Assembly (NCBI GenBank): GCA_946554445.1
Contig: CAMNSD010000033.1
Location: forward strand, 1 to 44,897
DNA length: 44,897 bases
DNA from: an uncultured Lachnospiraceae bacterium
GTDB lineage: Bacteria; Bacillota; Clostridia; Lachnospirales; Lachnospiraceae
Direction of reading: 5' to 3'
Part shown: piece after piece, positions 25,156-33,342 of the stretch
Numbering within the stretch: the stretch's first letter is position 1
How the letters are laid out: every line of letters starts with the position of its first letter
Position numbers and translations under genes: made by a program
Notes under the pieces: model-generated
Told to the model about the DNA's origin: nothing
Database searches by the model: none
Seen by the model: the letters and a program-made list of their open reading frames with translations, nothing else

Positions 25156-28100
25156 ATGAAATCAGTTGTCTTGGACGCCATGAAATATGTGGATTTTAAA
25201 GCAAAATATATACTAACGGTTATCATACTTGCCATCCTCTGTACTGCCTGCGGTAAGGAAAAAGAGGAACGGGGAAATGCATATTTTTATAAGGCAGACG
25301 AAACAGTACATACCTATGAAGGATATTTCTATCTCCATAGTTATACGGACTTATGGCAGGATGTGGATTTATATATTACCAGGTTGGAGAACTTTTCCAA
25401 GGGCACATTATATACCCTGGAATTAGAGCAGCCGGTGTTTTCTGATCCATATGACGAATTGTTGGATTGTAAGTATATTGGTTATTTTTATGTTACGGAT
25501 GAAATGATCTGTTATCTGCCGGCCGAGGAGGATGGCTATACCGATGAAAATAACCGCAGGGTGATTGCGCAGATCAGGAAGGATGAGGAGAACCCGCCGG
25601 AACAGGGAATGATAGTCTGTTGTGAAGACGGAATGGAAGATGATACGGACGAAAATGGATACCATGCATATGTGCAAGCGGATGGAGATAAAAGGATATT
25701 CCGATATTATAATGACTATTTTTATGGTTCTAAGGAGTATATCATGATGGTGTGGGAGAAGGGAAAAGGCATTACTTATTATATGCATGGTAACGGGGCA
25801 AAGAATCTGCATGTGGAATTTGGAGAGCATATCAAAGAGGCGCAGGAAGTAGATTATGGATATCCATATAAGATGTTTCATGAAGAGAGCAGTATTTATA
25901 CGGAGAAATTATTACAAGTCTGCCATAATGTTAGAGTTTTAATAACGGAATTGAATGACGGTAGTGAAGACATGGTAGAAAGAGAAGATACCTGTGAATC
26001 CGCATCTTCACAGGAAGATACGAAACGGTGGCCGGACAGGATATATGAGGTAACTGTGGATAACATGCAGGGAAATATCCTAGGATACAGTTTGATCCGC
26101 CAGCCGCCGAATCCTGATAACAGGTACTATGAGCGGGACCTGCCTTATCTGTTGGAAGAAAGCATGGTTGGAAAGGGAATCTATATCTCTGATTATATGT
26201 GTGAGACAGAAGTTTTCCTTGGTAGTCTGTTAAAGGAAGTCATAAAGAATCGTGGCACGGTCAACGCGGGAAACAGACAGTATTTCACAGAGTATGCTTT
26301 GCAGCAAATAGACGAGGCGGATTGGGATGCCTTGGATGTCGGGTGGGAGGCCGCACCCTATGCCTATGACAGGACATATCAGATGATGCCAGTGGCAGGA
26401 GGCTATGGATATCAGTTTTATTATTGCTTTTACCCGGAGGAAGAAGAAACATCCAAGAAAGAGTCTGCGCAGGTGGAGATGACGGTTTATGTGGATGGGG
26501 ATGGAAGGATCTGTGAGATAAGGGCGTCTATCAGTATGGTGCCAGCGGAAACAAACCGTATGGTGAAATATATCCAGACGGACGGACTGTCTGATAATAC
26601 TTACAGGGAACAGGTGATTCTGGATGGCAGTCCCTGCAGAGAGGAGATGGTGTGGGATTTTGAAAAGCATTTCCGACGGTTTATGTATCCTGATGAGATT
26701 TATGAACAGGAGAATAACGGGCTGCTGGCATTCGGAACTGTCTGTGACAGCGCAGAGAATCTGGCGGATATTTTTCTTCATGTCATAGGCAACAGGGGAG
26801 CGGATGTAGAAAAATATGCTAAATGGTTTGGGTATGAAAGTTATTTTACAGACTTTGCAGATTCCGATTGGGGATTGCTGGAAGAAAACTGGACGGCGGA
26901 TGAGGCATACGACTGCTTTTTCATCGACAGGATAGAAGATGCCGGCTATGTGGGCTTTCAATACTATTTCTATCCGGATTTTGCGGCCATGGATGTAGAT
27001 ACGGCAAAGATGGCGGTGATAGTGTGCAATGTTGATATTACCTATGGTACGATTGATTATAATAGAGTAGACATTTTTCCAATCACAGAAGAGGCATATC
27101 TGGAGATGAAACAGAAGCAGACTGGCAGGAGGGTTCTTGTGGTGGACAAGGGTACTGCTTTATTGGGAAAAGAGATGGTGGCCATCCCTGTGCTTGACAG
27201 GCCGGTAGAGCCCGTGCCGATTGCCGCATTTGATCCCGATACCGTGGCAGCAGCGCATAGCGGCAGGAAAGAGATAAAGGAGTTGTGGGGATTTGCAGAT
27301 ACAGCACAGGCTGGCAGCTGTTTGGGGGAGATGTTTCTGCGGGACCTAGTGAATGATTATGTGGAAGAGGGAGTGATTTATAAGTCTGCTAAAAACAGTG
27401 AGATGATAAGCGCCGCTTTATATACTATGGATCAGTTTCTCGAAGCTGGATGGAAAGTGGACGAACAGTATGATTGCTATTATATAGGCGCCAATGAGGC
27501 GGCAGGATGTATGCATTTTCAGTATTATTTCTATCCTGCGGACGTAAGCGATGAGCAGGTAAAAAACAGGACTCTGGTGGCGGATGTGTACCTGTCGGAG
27601 GCGGGGATTGAGCGTATGGCGGTGGAGGAGTTGGGCGGACAGCCGCAGTGGGAGCGTTTGGATCACGCTTATCATAATCAGGGAGTGCAGACTAAGAACA
27701 GCATTCGCAGGGAGGAATCCATTTATGATAAGAATTTTTATGATTCCTATTTAAGGGGAAAATTCATGGGGATCAGATTTCAGGAAGAGAACCTTCAACA
27801 GGATTTAGAAGATTATTTTGAGGTAGAACATTATGCAGAAGGTACGGAGATTCTGGTGGATATGTTTTTGGATCAACGGACATGCGAAATGGAGGAGCAG
27901 GAACTTCAGGAGTTATTTTATGAGCATGGATACTTACTGCATCTGCACCATAAGGAAGCAGGCGGTCTGCACATACGCCTGATAGAAGTGCAGGAGATAG
28001 ATGGGTTATCTTTATATCCGGTACGCATTGCGATTCAGACATGGGATGAGGAAAATCTTTATTTAGAAGATATCACTGCGCCTATCCCGAGAAAAATAAG

Positions 28101-28521
28101 GGATTTTGTGATCATAGAAAAAGACGATGCCCTGCGGATGATCATACATTCATCGGGTGTTTCGGTTGATTATGCGGCGGAAGAAGAGTTGAGTTTTTGG
28201 GAATTTAGCGATAACGGGGACTGGAATCTGACGCCGATGGATTTGGAAATTGACACGAGTCATGCCCATAATACGGGAGAATTTTTTCCTGATTTAGACA
28301 GGGATACTCTATTTCCAATGACATTTTATCAGGATGGAATTACATTTGGGCCGAGCCGACAGGGACAGATCAATGGTAATGGGGTTGATACGTTCAGACT
28401 GGGAAAACTGGAAGAGACAGAGCAAAATAAAAGTTTTCGGTTGTATGGTATATTCGAAAATCTGGGGAGGACATTTGTGTGGGAATATGGGGACTGTTAT
28501 ATTGAATTTCATGTTGTGTGA
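25156..28521 (+). CDS. Giant modular lipoprotein-like protein fusing domains of cassette 2
   Basis: Encodes 1121 residues from ATG 25156 (AGGAAGG upstream). A signal segment, KYILTVIILAILCTAC, ends in a lipobox-like Cys near residue 31. Domain A (about 35-260) resembles the body of the 16078 protein ('MVWEKGKGITYY'). Then follow three copies (about 335-500, 510-680, 705-835) of the module in the 17121 protein, each with a Trp, an Asp-Cys or similar and a Tyr-rich core, such as 'NWTADEAYDCFFIDRIEDAG' and 'GWKVDEQYDCYYIGANEAAG'. Domain C (about 850-1121) is the 19080 protein without its leader ('EEELSFWEFSD'). The FG-GAP-like part of 17121 is missing. It is the only gene of cassette 3, so one long polypeptide may replace three subunits. 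No known family; the fusion argues for physical contact among the separate versions. Confidence 0.8.
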   Translation: MKSVVLDAMKYVDFKAKYILTVIILAILCTACGKEKEERGNAYFYKADETVHTYEGYFYLHSYTDLWQDVDLYITRLENFSKGTLYTLELEQPVFSDPYDELLDCKYIGYFYVTDEMICYLPAEEDGYTDENNRRVIAQIRKDEENPPEQGMIVCCEDGMEDDTDENGYHAYVQADGDKRIFRYYNDYFYGSKEYIMMVWEKGKGITYYMHGNGAKNLHVEFGEHIKEAQEVDYGYPYKMFHEESSIYTEKLLQVCHNVRVLITELNDGSEDMVEREDTCESASSQEDTKRWPDRIYEVTVDNMQGNILGYSLIRQPPNPDNRYYERDLPYLLEESMVGKGIYISDYMCETEVFLGSLLKEVIKNRGTVNAGNRQYFTEYALQQIDEADWDALDVGWEAAPYAYDRTYQMMPVAGGYGYQFYYCFYPEEEETSKKESAQVEMTVYVDGDGRICEIRASISMVPAETNRMVKYIQTDGLSDNTYREQVILDGSPCREEMVWDFEKHFRRFMYPDEIYEQENNGLLAFGTVCDSAENLADIFLHVIGNRGADVEKYAKWFGYESYFTDFADSDWGLLEENWTADEAYDCFFIDRIEDAGYVGFQYYFYPDFAAMDVDTAKMAVIVCNVDITYGTIDYNRVDIFPITEEAYLEMKQKQTGRRVLVVDKGTALLGKEMVAIPVLDRPVEPVPIAAFDPDTVAAAHSGRKEIKELWGFADTAQAGSCLGEMFLRDLVNDYVEEGVIYKSAKNSEMISAALYTMDQFLEAGWKVDEQYDCYYIGANEAAGCMHFQYYFYPADVSDEQVKNRTLVADVYLSEAGIERMAVEELGGQPQWERLDHAYHNQGVQTKNSIRREESIYDKNFYDSYLRGKFMGIRFQEENLQQDLEDYFEVEHYAEGTEILVDMFLDQRTCEMEEQELQELFYEHGYLLHLHHKEAGGLHIRLIEVQEIDGLSLYPVRIAIQTWDEENLYLEDITAPIPRKIRDFVIIEKDDALRMIIHSSGVSVDYAAEEELSFWEFSDNGDWNLTPMDLEIDTSHAHNTGEFFPDLDRDTLFPMTFYQDGITFGPSRQGQINGNGVDTFRLGKLEETEQNKSFRLYGIFENLGRTFVWEYGDCYIEFHVV

Positions 28522-28559
28522 GGGCTGATGATTGTTGTGAGTACTTTTGGGGGCGGAGA

Positions 28560-28588
28560 TTGACAAGAATGGTCAAAAAAGCTAGAGT
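28560..28588 (+). promoter_or_regulatory. Possible promoter of the MATE gene
   Basis: TTGACA (28560-28565), a 17-base spacer and TAGAGT (28583-28588). The -35 is perfect and the -10 weak (4 of 6). It would give a leader of about 85 bases. Confidence 0.45.
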
Positions 28589-28678
28589 GTGGGTAGAATA
28601 GTTTTATGGCAAAATCCGGAGAATATAAGGGTTTGTTCAAAAACCAGCTGGATAACATGTGAGAGGATATTAAGACAG

Positions 28679-30121
28679 ATGATTGACAACAGGCAGATTA
28701 TTCAGAAGGGGGAAAGCAGGAAGACCTTAGACCGCTCCATGCTGCTCACAATCCTCGCTTTGGCGTGGCCCACCATGCTGGAGCAGTTGATGCAGACGGC
28801 AGTCCAATATATCGACACGGCGATGGTGGGTACGCTTGGAACCCAGGCCACGGCGGCGGTAGGCTCCACGGGAACCGTCAACTGGCTCATCGGCAGTACC
28901 ATATCGGCGGTGGGCGTGGGATTTCTCTCTTACATAGCAAAAGCATATGGAGCCGGCGATCAGGCCGCTGCCAGACGTGCCGCAGCGCAGGCGGTCTTTG
29001 TCACCTGCATTCTGGGGATTTTCTTTACCATACTGACGGTATCCTTAAGCGGCATGGTGCCGGTCTGGATGCAGGTGGAACCGGGAATCCGCGGGATGGC
29101 GTCCCAGTATTTCCTGATTCTCTATCTGCCCATGCTGCCCAGGACGGCCAGCATTATTTTTGGTACGGTATTGCGGGCGGCGGGGGATACCAAATCGCCC
29201 ATGAAGATTGGGGTGTTGGTGAACCTGATCAATGTGACGCTCAACTTCCTGATGATTTATCCTGTCCGCAGGATAGACCTGTTTTCCTGGCAGTTTACCA
29301 TGTGGGGTGCAGGACTGGGCGTGATCGGCGCCGCCATCGCTAGCGCCATTGCGTTTACGGTGGGCGGTATCTGTATTACTTGTGTATTGTGGCGGCATCG
29401 GTCAATCTCTCCCAAAGGCCAGAGTTTCGTGCCTGATATGAAGATACTGGCGCCCTGTATGCGGGTGGCACGTCCCAATATGTTACAGCGGTTCGGCACC
29501 TGCCTGGGATATGTGGCGTTTGCGGCCATGATCAATTCCCTGGGGGAGGTGTCCACGGCGGCTCATACCATTGCCAATACGGTGGAGTCCGCTTTCTACA
29601 TTCCAGGATATGGGATGCAGACAGCAGCGGCTACATTGGCGGGCAATGCTTATGGCGCCAGGGATGAAAGGCGCATGAAGAGCCTGGCGGCCATGTTTAT
29701 TCCCTTGGAGATTGTGCTGATGATAGGTTCCGGCGCCAGTCTGTTCCTGGCGGCACCCTGGCTGATGCGGCTGTTTTCCGGGCAGGAGGCGGTGATCGCA
29801 CTTGGGGCGACAGTGCTTCGGATGGTGGCTGTCTCGGAACCTTTTTACGGATTTTCCATTATTATCGAAGGGCTGATGCTGGGAGTCGGCAAGACAAAGG
29901 AGCCCTTTGTGTATAATATCATCGGTATGTGGCTGGTGCGGATTGCCGGGACGTATTTTTGCACGCAGGTATTTGGCCTGGGGCTGGTGTCTGCCTGGGC
30001 CTGTATGATTTCCCATAATTTACTGTTGTTTGGATTGTATGTGATCTGTTATAAAAGGGGTGTGTGGAATCCTCTGCGTAGGGAGAACGCAACCATTTTA
30101 GGGAAGGAGAAACGTAAATGA
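28679..30121 (+). CDS. MATE-family multidrug/metabolite exporter
   Basis: Encodes 480 residues from ATG 28679, with GAGAGGA upstream; the frame is open 30 codons earlier without a ribosome site. About twelve membrane helices are visible, in two six-helix halves. Typical MATE features: 'LAWPTMLEQLMQTAVQYIDT' in helix 1, 'MVGTLGTQATAAVGSTG' following it, 'LRAAGDTKSPMKIGVLVNLI' in the first half, and 'YGARDERRMKSLA' and 'GVGKTKEPF' in the second. MATE proteins swap Na+ or H+ for drugs or metabolites. The gene is clearly more GC-rich than the island genes around it, like the right-hand region, so it looks like native chromosome between island parts. Its stop overlaps the next ATG by four bases. 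Confidence 0.93.
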   Translation: MIDNRQIIQKGESRKTLDRSMLLTILALAWPTMLEQLMQTAVQYIDTAMVGTLGTQATAAVGSTGTVNWLIGSTISAVGVGFLSYIAKAYGAGDQAAARRAAAQAVFVTCILGIFFTILTVSLSGMVPVWMQVEPGIRGMASQYFLILYLPMLPRTASIIFGTVLRAAGDTKSPMKIGVLVNLINVTLNFLMIYPVRRIDLFSWQFTMWGAGLGVIGAAIASAIAFTVGGICITCVLWRHRSISPKGQSFVPDMKILAPCMRVARPNMLQRFGTCLGYVAFAAMINSLGEVSTAAHTIANTVESAFYIPGYGMQTAAATLAGNAYGARDERRMKSLAAMFIPLEIVLMIGSGASLFLAAPWLMRLFSGQEAVIALGATVLRMVAVSEPFYGFSIIIEGLMLGVGKTKEPFVYNIIGMWLVRIAGTYFCTQVFGLGLVSAWACMISHNLLLFGLYVICYKRGVWNPLRRENATILGKEKRK

Positions 30122-30696
30122 TTAAAACGCGTTGTATACAGGCAGTTACAGCACTTTTGGCGGCATCAACATTGACAGGCAGTTCTATGCAGAAAACAGA
30201 TTATCTGCAGAATCCCTTCAAGGAGTCAGAATGCCCGATAGAATTTTCGGCGTATGAACGGGAAATGGAGACATATCGAAATGACTTTATCGGAATGTAT
30301 TCCAGTAATGCCATGGCGGATACGGAATCTCAGATAGAATCCCAGATGAAGATGCAGGAAAAGGAGATACAGTACGATCAACAGGTGGCTGGTCTGACAG
30401 AATATACGGATCTGTCGGGAGAGCGTCTGAGATATCGAGTAAACCTGTATGGCGAGACGATGAAATCGGAGATTAATTATTATTTCTGTGTTGATTTCAC
30501 AGCTGTCAGTGTGGAGGATGCGTATTACAGCAGTTGGGTTTTAAACCCGGAATATGCAGATGTCTTATATACGACAATAGAAAATTATATCATTGTGGAT
30601 GGAACCATATATATGCTGCATGATAATGGTACATTTGAAAAAACAGATAAAGAGAAGGCAGGGATTTTGCTGCCGGATGAGATGATTTTTCTATGA
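30118..30696 (+). CDS. Small secreted protein with degenerate lipobox
   Basis: Encodes 192 residues, starting in an ATGA overlap with the MATE gene; AAGGAG precedes it. The leader MIKTRCIQAVTALLAASTLT runs into Gly-Ser-Ser, where a lipobox would be Gly-Cys-Ser, so the lipid-carrying Cys appears lost and the protein may be secreted instead of anchored. The middle is Gln/Glu/Met-rich and helical ('ESQIESQMKMQEKEIQYDQQ'), the C-terminal half beta-rich with 'YYFCVDFTAVSVEDAYYSSW'. I do not recognise a family. Although translationally coupled to MATE, its composition matches the AT-rich island. A terminator follows at once. Confidence 0.7.
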   Translation: MIKTRCIQAVTALLAASTLTGSSMQKTDYLQNPFKESECPIEFSAYEREMETYRNDFIGMYSSNAMADTESQIESQMKMQEKEIQYDQQVAGLTEYTDLSGERLRYRVNLYGETMKSEINYYFCVDFTAVSVEDAYYSSWVLNPEYADVLYTTIENYIIVDGTIYMLHDNGTFEKTDKEKAGILLPDEMIFL

Positions 30697-30702
30697 GAAT
30701 TT

Positions 30703-30733
30703 AGTCCCGTCTTGTGACGGGGCTATTTTTTTT
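30703..30733 (+). terminator. Hairpin terminator before cassette 4
   Basis: AGTCCCGTC (30703-30711) and GACGGGGCT (30716-30724), with one G-U pair and a 4-base loop, followed by ATTTTTTTT. It lies just after the preceding stop and ten bases before the fourth direct-repeat promoter. Confidence 0.9.
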
Positions 30734-30742
30734 ATTGAGGAA

Positions 30743-30787
30743 ATGATGCAAAAATGATGCAAAAATGATGCAACTTATCAGTATCAT
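30743..30787 (+). promoter_or_regulatory. ATGATGCA direct-repeat promoter, copy 4 (three repeats)
   Basis: ATGATGCA at 30743-30750, 30754-30761 and 30765-30772, an 11-bp period throughout, then nine bases and TATCAT (30782-30787) at the same place as the -10 in the other copies. It drives the genes 30850-34653. An extra repeat extends it one helical turn upstream. Confidence 0.72.
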
Positions 30788-30849
30788 TATATTTATATAT
30801 ACTATTACAATAAAGTTGAGACAAAACGTGTGCAGAAATGAGGATAGGA

Positions 30850-32403
30850 ATGAAGGAGAAGCTGATTGCCGTTGAAATCCTGATGACAGTTCTGTTAAGG
30901 GGAAGTGACATAGGAACACAAAACATAAGCGTAGATGATGCGCAAATTCAAGAGACACAGCTTCTGGAGATGATGGAGGCGTGTGCGGGACATGAGATGG
31001 AGGACTATGCATACGTTGATATGGATCATAATGGAACAGAGGAACTGATCGGAGTTTATCTTGATGAGAAGAATCACTGTCAGGCATGGTATTGCAGTGG
31101 TGATGGACAGATTTGTACATTAGTTTATCAGGGGAAAAGTGATGTGGATGAATGTATCATTGAAACATTGGATGTCGGGGAGGAAGTGCATATTGCACTA
31201 AATAGCGCCTGCCTGTTCGGACCATGGAAATATTATACTGTATTGGCCTTAAAGAATCAGGAGATTATTTGTCTTCTTGTTGACCAAAATGGCTATGTGA
31301 GGATGACGGAGGAAGGAGATATTGCGCTTACTATAGAGGATTATGATGGTATATACGATCCGGATTATGGGATGACTACGCATACCTGGAAAGATACCTA
31401 TCTGTTTTATGATGGCAGTACTTATCAGGAATACGAGGCGGCGGAGATGACAGAGAAGGCATTTTTATCATGTCAGAACGCGCAGGCTGTAAAAGATGAG
31501 ATTGACAGGGCGTGGGACCAGCCGGATGTGCTGTCTCTGGAATATGCCTATTATCTACGGGACAATGGTATTTTGCATATCCAGTGTGACGTGCAGTATG
31601 CGTCTGGGGAGATTCAGTATGGATATTATACGGTCAGATATGAGGATGATGTATTGGATAAGGAATTCGGAGAGTATAATCCTGGACAGATGAGGACGCG
31701 GCTGTTTTATTCTGGAAATACAACTGACATCGGAGTTAAGAAGCAGACAGTGTCCACCGTAATTGGTGATGTGACAATTTTAGAGAAATCTTTATATACG
31801 ACCACCCAGGTGGAAGGATCGGATTTGATCAGGACATGGGATCTTAGATATCCTTTTTTTGATGGGAATGCGATAGTGGTTCTTGATCAGATAAATGAGC
31901 AGATTTACGCACTGGTTCAGGAGAAGCAGATGCTTGATTCAGAGTGGGACTTTTCTACCGAAATGACGTATGAGGTTACTTACATAGATGAACGTTTTGT
32001 AAGTATACTCTTTAATGGAAATGTAAGCGGGAGTGGATACAGCGAAGGCTGCTGGGGCATGAATTTTGATCTGGAAACAGGAAAGCTGCTCTCACTGGAA
32101 GATTTTTATGAGTGGGAGGAATTGGAGACATCTCTGATAGAAGCCATGGAACAGGATCGACTGAGCGTTCAGATTTTAAAAGGATATAAACTGCTTGAGG
32201 GAGAAGAGAAGAAGGAGTATCTACAAAAATATTTTATGGAACTGCTGCCGAAGGAGGCTTATATCAGGCAGGATGATACAGGATTTTTTATCAAGGATGG
32301 CTATTTATATTTTATAACGGCTCCGTATCCCTCCTGTAAACAGCATACATATGTAAGGTGGGAGACGGAAGATTTTCGGGATAAATTGGTAAGCAATCCA
32401 TAG
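30850..32403 (+). CDS. Secreted protein with C-terminal DUF3298/RsiV-like domain
   Basis: Encodes 517 residues from ATG 30850 (GAGG six bases upstream); ATG 30838, four codons earlier, is an alternative. The leader 'KEKLIAVEILMTVLLRGS' is a signal peptide. The first half has an EF-hand-like 'YAYVDMDHNGTEELIGVYLD' near residue 55, typical of VCBS/FG-GAP-type lipoproteins. From residue 295 the pattern 'IRTWDLRYPFF', 'DQINEQIYALVQ', 'YEVTYIDERFVSILFNGNVS' and 'GMNFDLETGKLLSLEDFY' is a DUF4163/DUF3298 domain as in RsiV and PdaC. RsiV binds lysozyme; whether this one does is unknown, but it is interesting beside lysozyme-bearing spike genes. First gene of cassette 4. Confidence 0.78.
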   Translation: MKEKLIAVEILMTVLLRGSDIGTQNISVDDAQIQETQLLEMMEACAGHEMEDYAYVDMDHNGTEELIGVYLDEKNHCQAWYCSGDGQICTLVYQGKSDVDECIIETLDVGEEVHIALNSACLFGPWKYYTVLALKNQEIICLLVDQNGYVRMTEEGDIALTIEDYDGIYDPDYGMTTHTWKDTYLFYDGSTYQEYEAAEMTEKAFLSCQNAQAVKDEIDRAWDQPDVLSLEYAYYLRDNGILHIQCDVQYASGEIQYGYYTVRYEDDVLDKEFGEYNPGQMRTRLFYSGNTTDIGVKKQTVSTVIGDVTILEKSLYTTTQVEGSDLIRTWDLRYPFFDGNAIVVLDQINEQIYALVQEKQMLDSEWDFSTEMTYEVTYIDERFVSILFNGNVSGSGYSEGCWGMNFDLETGKLLSLEDFYEWEELETSLIEAMEQDRLSVQILKGYKLLEGEEKKEYLQKYFMELLPKEAYIRQDDTGFFIKDGYLYFITAPYPSCKQHTYVRWETEDFRDKLVSNP

Positions 32404-32461
32404 ACCGGGAAACCGGAGGCGGACCAGGAGTGAATGCGGGATGGTAAAAGGAGGTTGGGGG

Positions 32462-33253
32462 ATGAATGCGGGAGATAAGATAAAAATATGCATGATGGCT
32501 TTTGCAATCTGCTGTCTGACAGTGTGTACCATATTAAATATTCAGATTGCGATACAGAAAAAACAGATACAGGCAGTGGAGTATGCACAGGAACGGATAC
32601 AACAGCTGGAAGAGGAAGAGAAGGAAAATATTGCCTACGCAGAACTTAAGAGAGAAAAATTGTCACAGGCGGTGGAATATGCCATAGGAGATATGCAGGA
32701 TTTTCTGAGGGAATTTAAGGAAACCAGTCATGGAGTACAGTATAGACAGGAAGAGAATGAGGCATTAAAGATTGGCTATGATAAGCGGTTTTATCTGGAT
32801 ACGGTAGTTCTGGAACTGGACCGGGAGAATGGCAGCAACAATTATATGGAACGGTATTTTCAGGTAGATAAGGCAAGTCTGGAAGGTTTTTTAGGAGGCT
32901 TGCAGTGGGAGGAGGAACTGGGCGCGCCATTTTATGAGGTGGAAAAGTGGGGTGAACTCTTGCCCGTGGGAGATCAAATCTGGAACCTCTATGCGGTGGA
33001 AAGTTCCCCGGACAGTGTCCCGATGGGGGTGTTGATCCAGAATCCCCTGATAGATTTCGGATACAAAGAGGCCAGGGCGGGCATGAAGCTGCCTGATATT
33101 CAAGAGACCTATCCGGAAGCCGCAAAGACAGATAATAACTTATCCAGGGAAAATTTTCATTATTTGAAATACCAAGACGAGAGATATCGGTACTACTATG
33201 TTACAGTTGATTACAGCAGTAACTGCACGGTATTGTATGTGACGCACAGGTAA
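32462..33253 (+). CDS. Membrane-anchored protein, paralogue of the next gene
   Basis: Encodes 263 residues from ATG 32462, which has AAAGGAGG eight bases upstream; ATG 32441 precedes that site and is rejected. Residues 6-29 (KIKICMMAFAICCLTVCTIL) anchor it. Residues 33-75 form a Glu/Gln/Lys-rich coiled coil ('YAQERIQQLEEEEKENIAYA'). The C-terminal part shares a motif with the next gene: 'LIDFGYKEARAGMKLPDIQE' here, 'GLGFMEARAGMDFRQIVQ' there. No named family comes to mind. The last five codons are the first unit of a 31-bp tandem repeat that continues past the stop. Co-transcribed with 30850. Confidence 0.72.
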   Translation: MNAGDKIKICMMAFAICCLTVCTILNIQIAIQKKQIQAVEYAQERIQQLEEEEKENIAYAELKREKLSQAVEYAIGDMQDFLREFKETSHGVQYRQEENEALKIGYDKRFYLDTVVLELDRENGSNNYMERYFQVDKASLEGFLGGLQWEEELGAPFYEVEKWGELLPVGDQIWNLYAVESSPDSVPMGVLIQNPLIDFGYKEARAGMKLPDIQETYPEAAKTDNNLSRENFHYLKYQDERYRYYYVTVDYSSNCTVLYVTHR

Positions 33254-33327
33254 CGATAGACAAGAGTATGTGACGCACAGGTAACGATGGAGAAGAGTAT
33301 GTGACGCATAGGTAACGATAGAGAAAA
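33235..33327 (+). repeat. Three 31-bp tandem repeats over a stop codon
   Basis: Units start at 33235, 33266 and 33297, each beginning GTATGTGACGCA and holding AGGTAACGAT, with few changes. Unit 1 encodes the last residues and stop of the gene (Tyr-Val-Thr-His-Arg-stop). Units 2 and 3 fill the spacer to the next gene. They are too short and too regular for CRISPR. Confidence 0.9.
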
Positions 33328-33342
33328 TATGAGGAACTGGGG

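Noticed and set aside
26230..26961. A 243-codon minus-strand open frame
   Set aside because: It is antisense to the 1121-residue protein, lacks a ribosome site and reads like a reversed beta-rich coding strand.
28765..29343. A 192-codon plus-strand frame inside the MATE gene
   Set aside because: Gly/Arg/His-rich shadow of the MATE frame; it has no independent start signal.
33235..33327. Possible CRISPR array
   Set aside because: The units are contiguous with no unique spacers, and the first one is part of a coding region.
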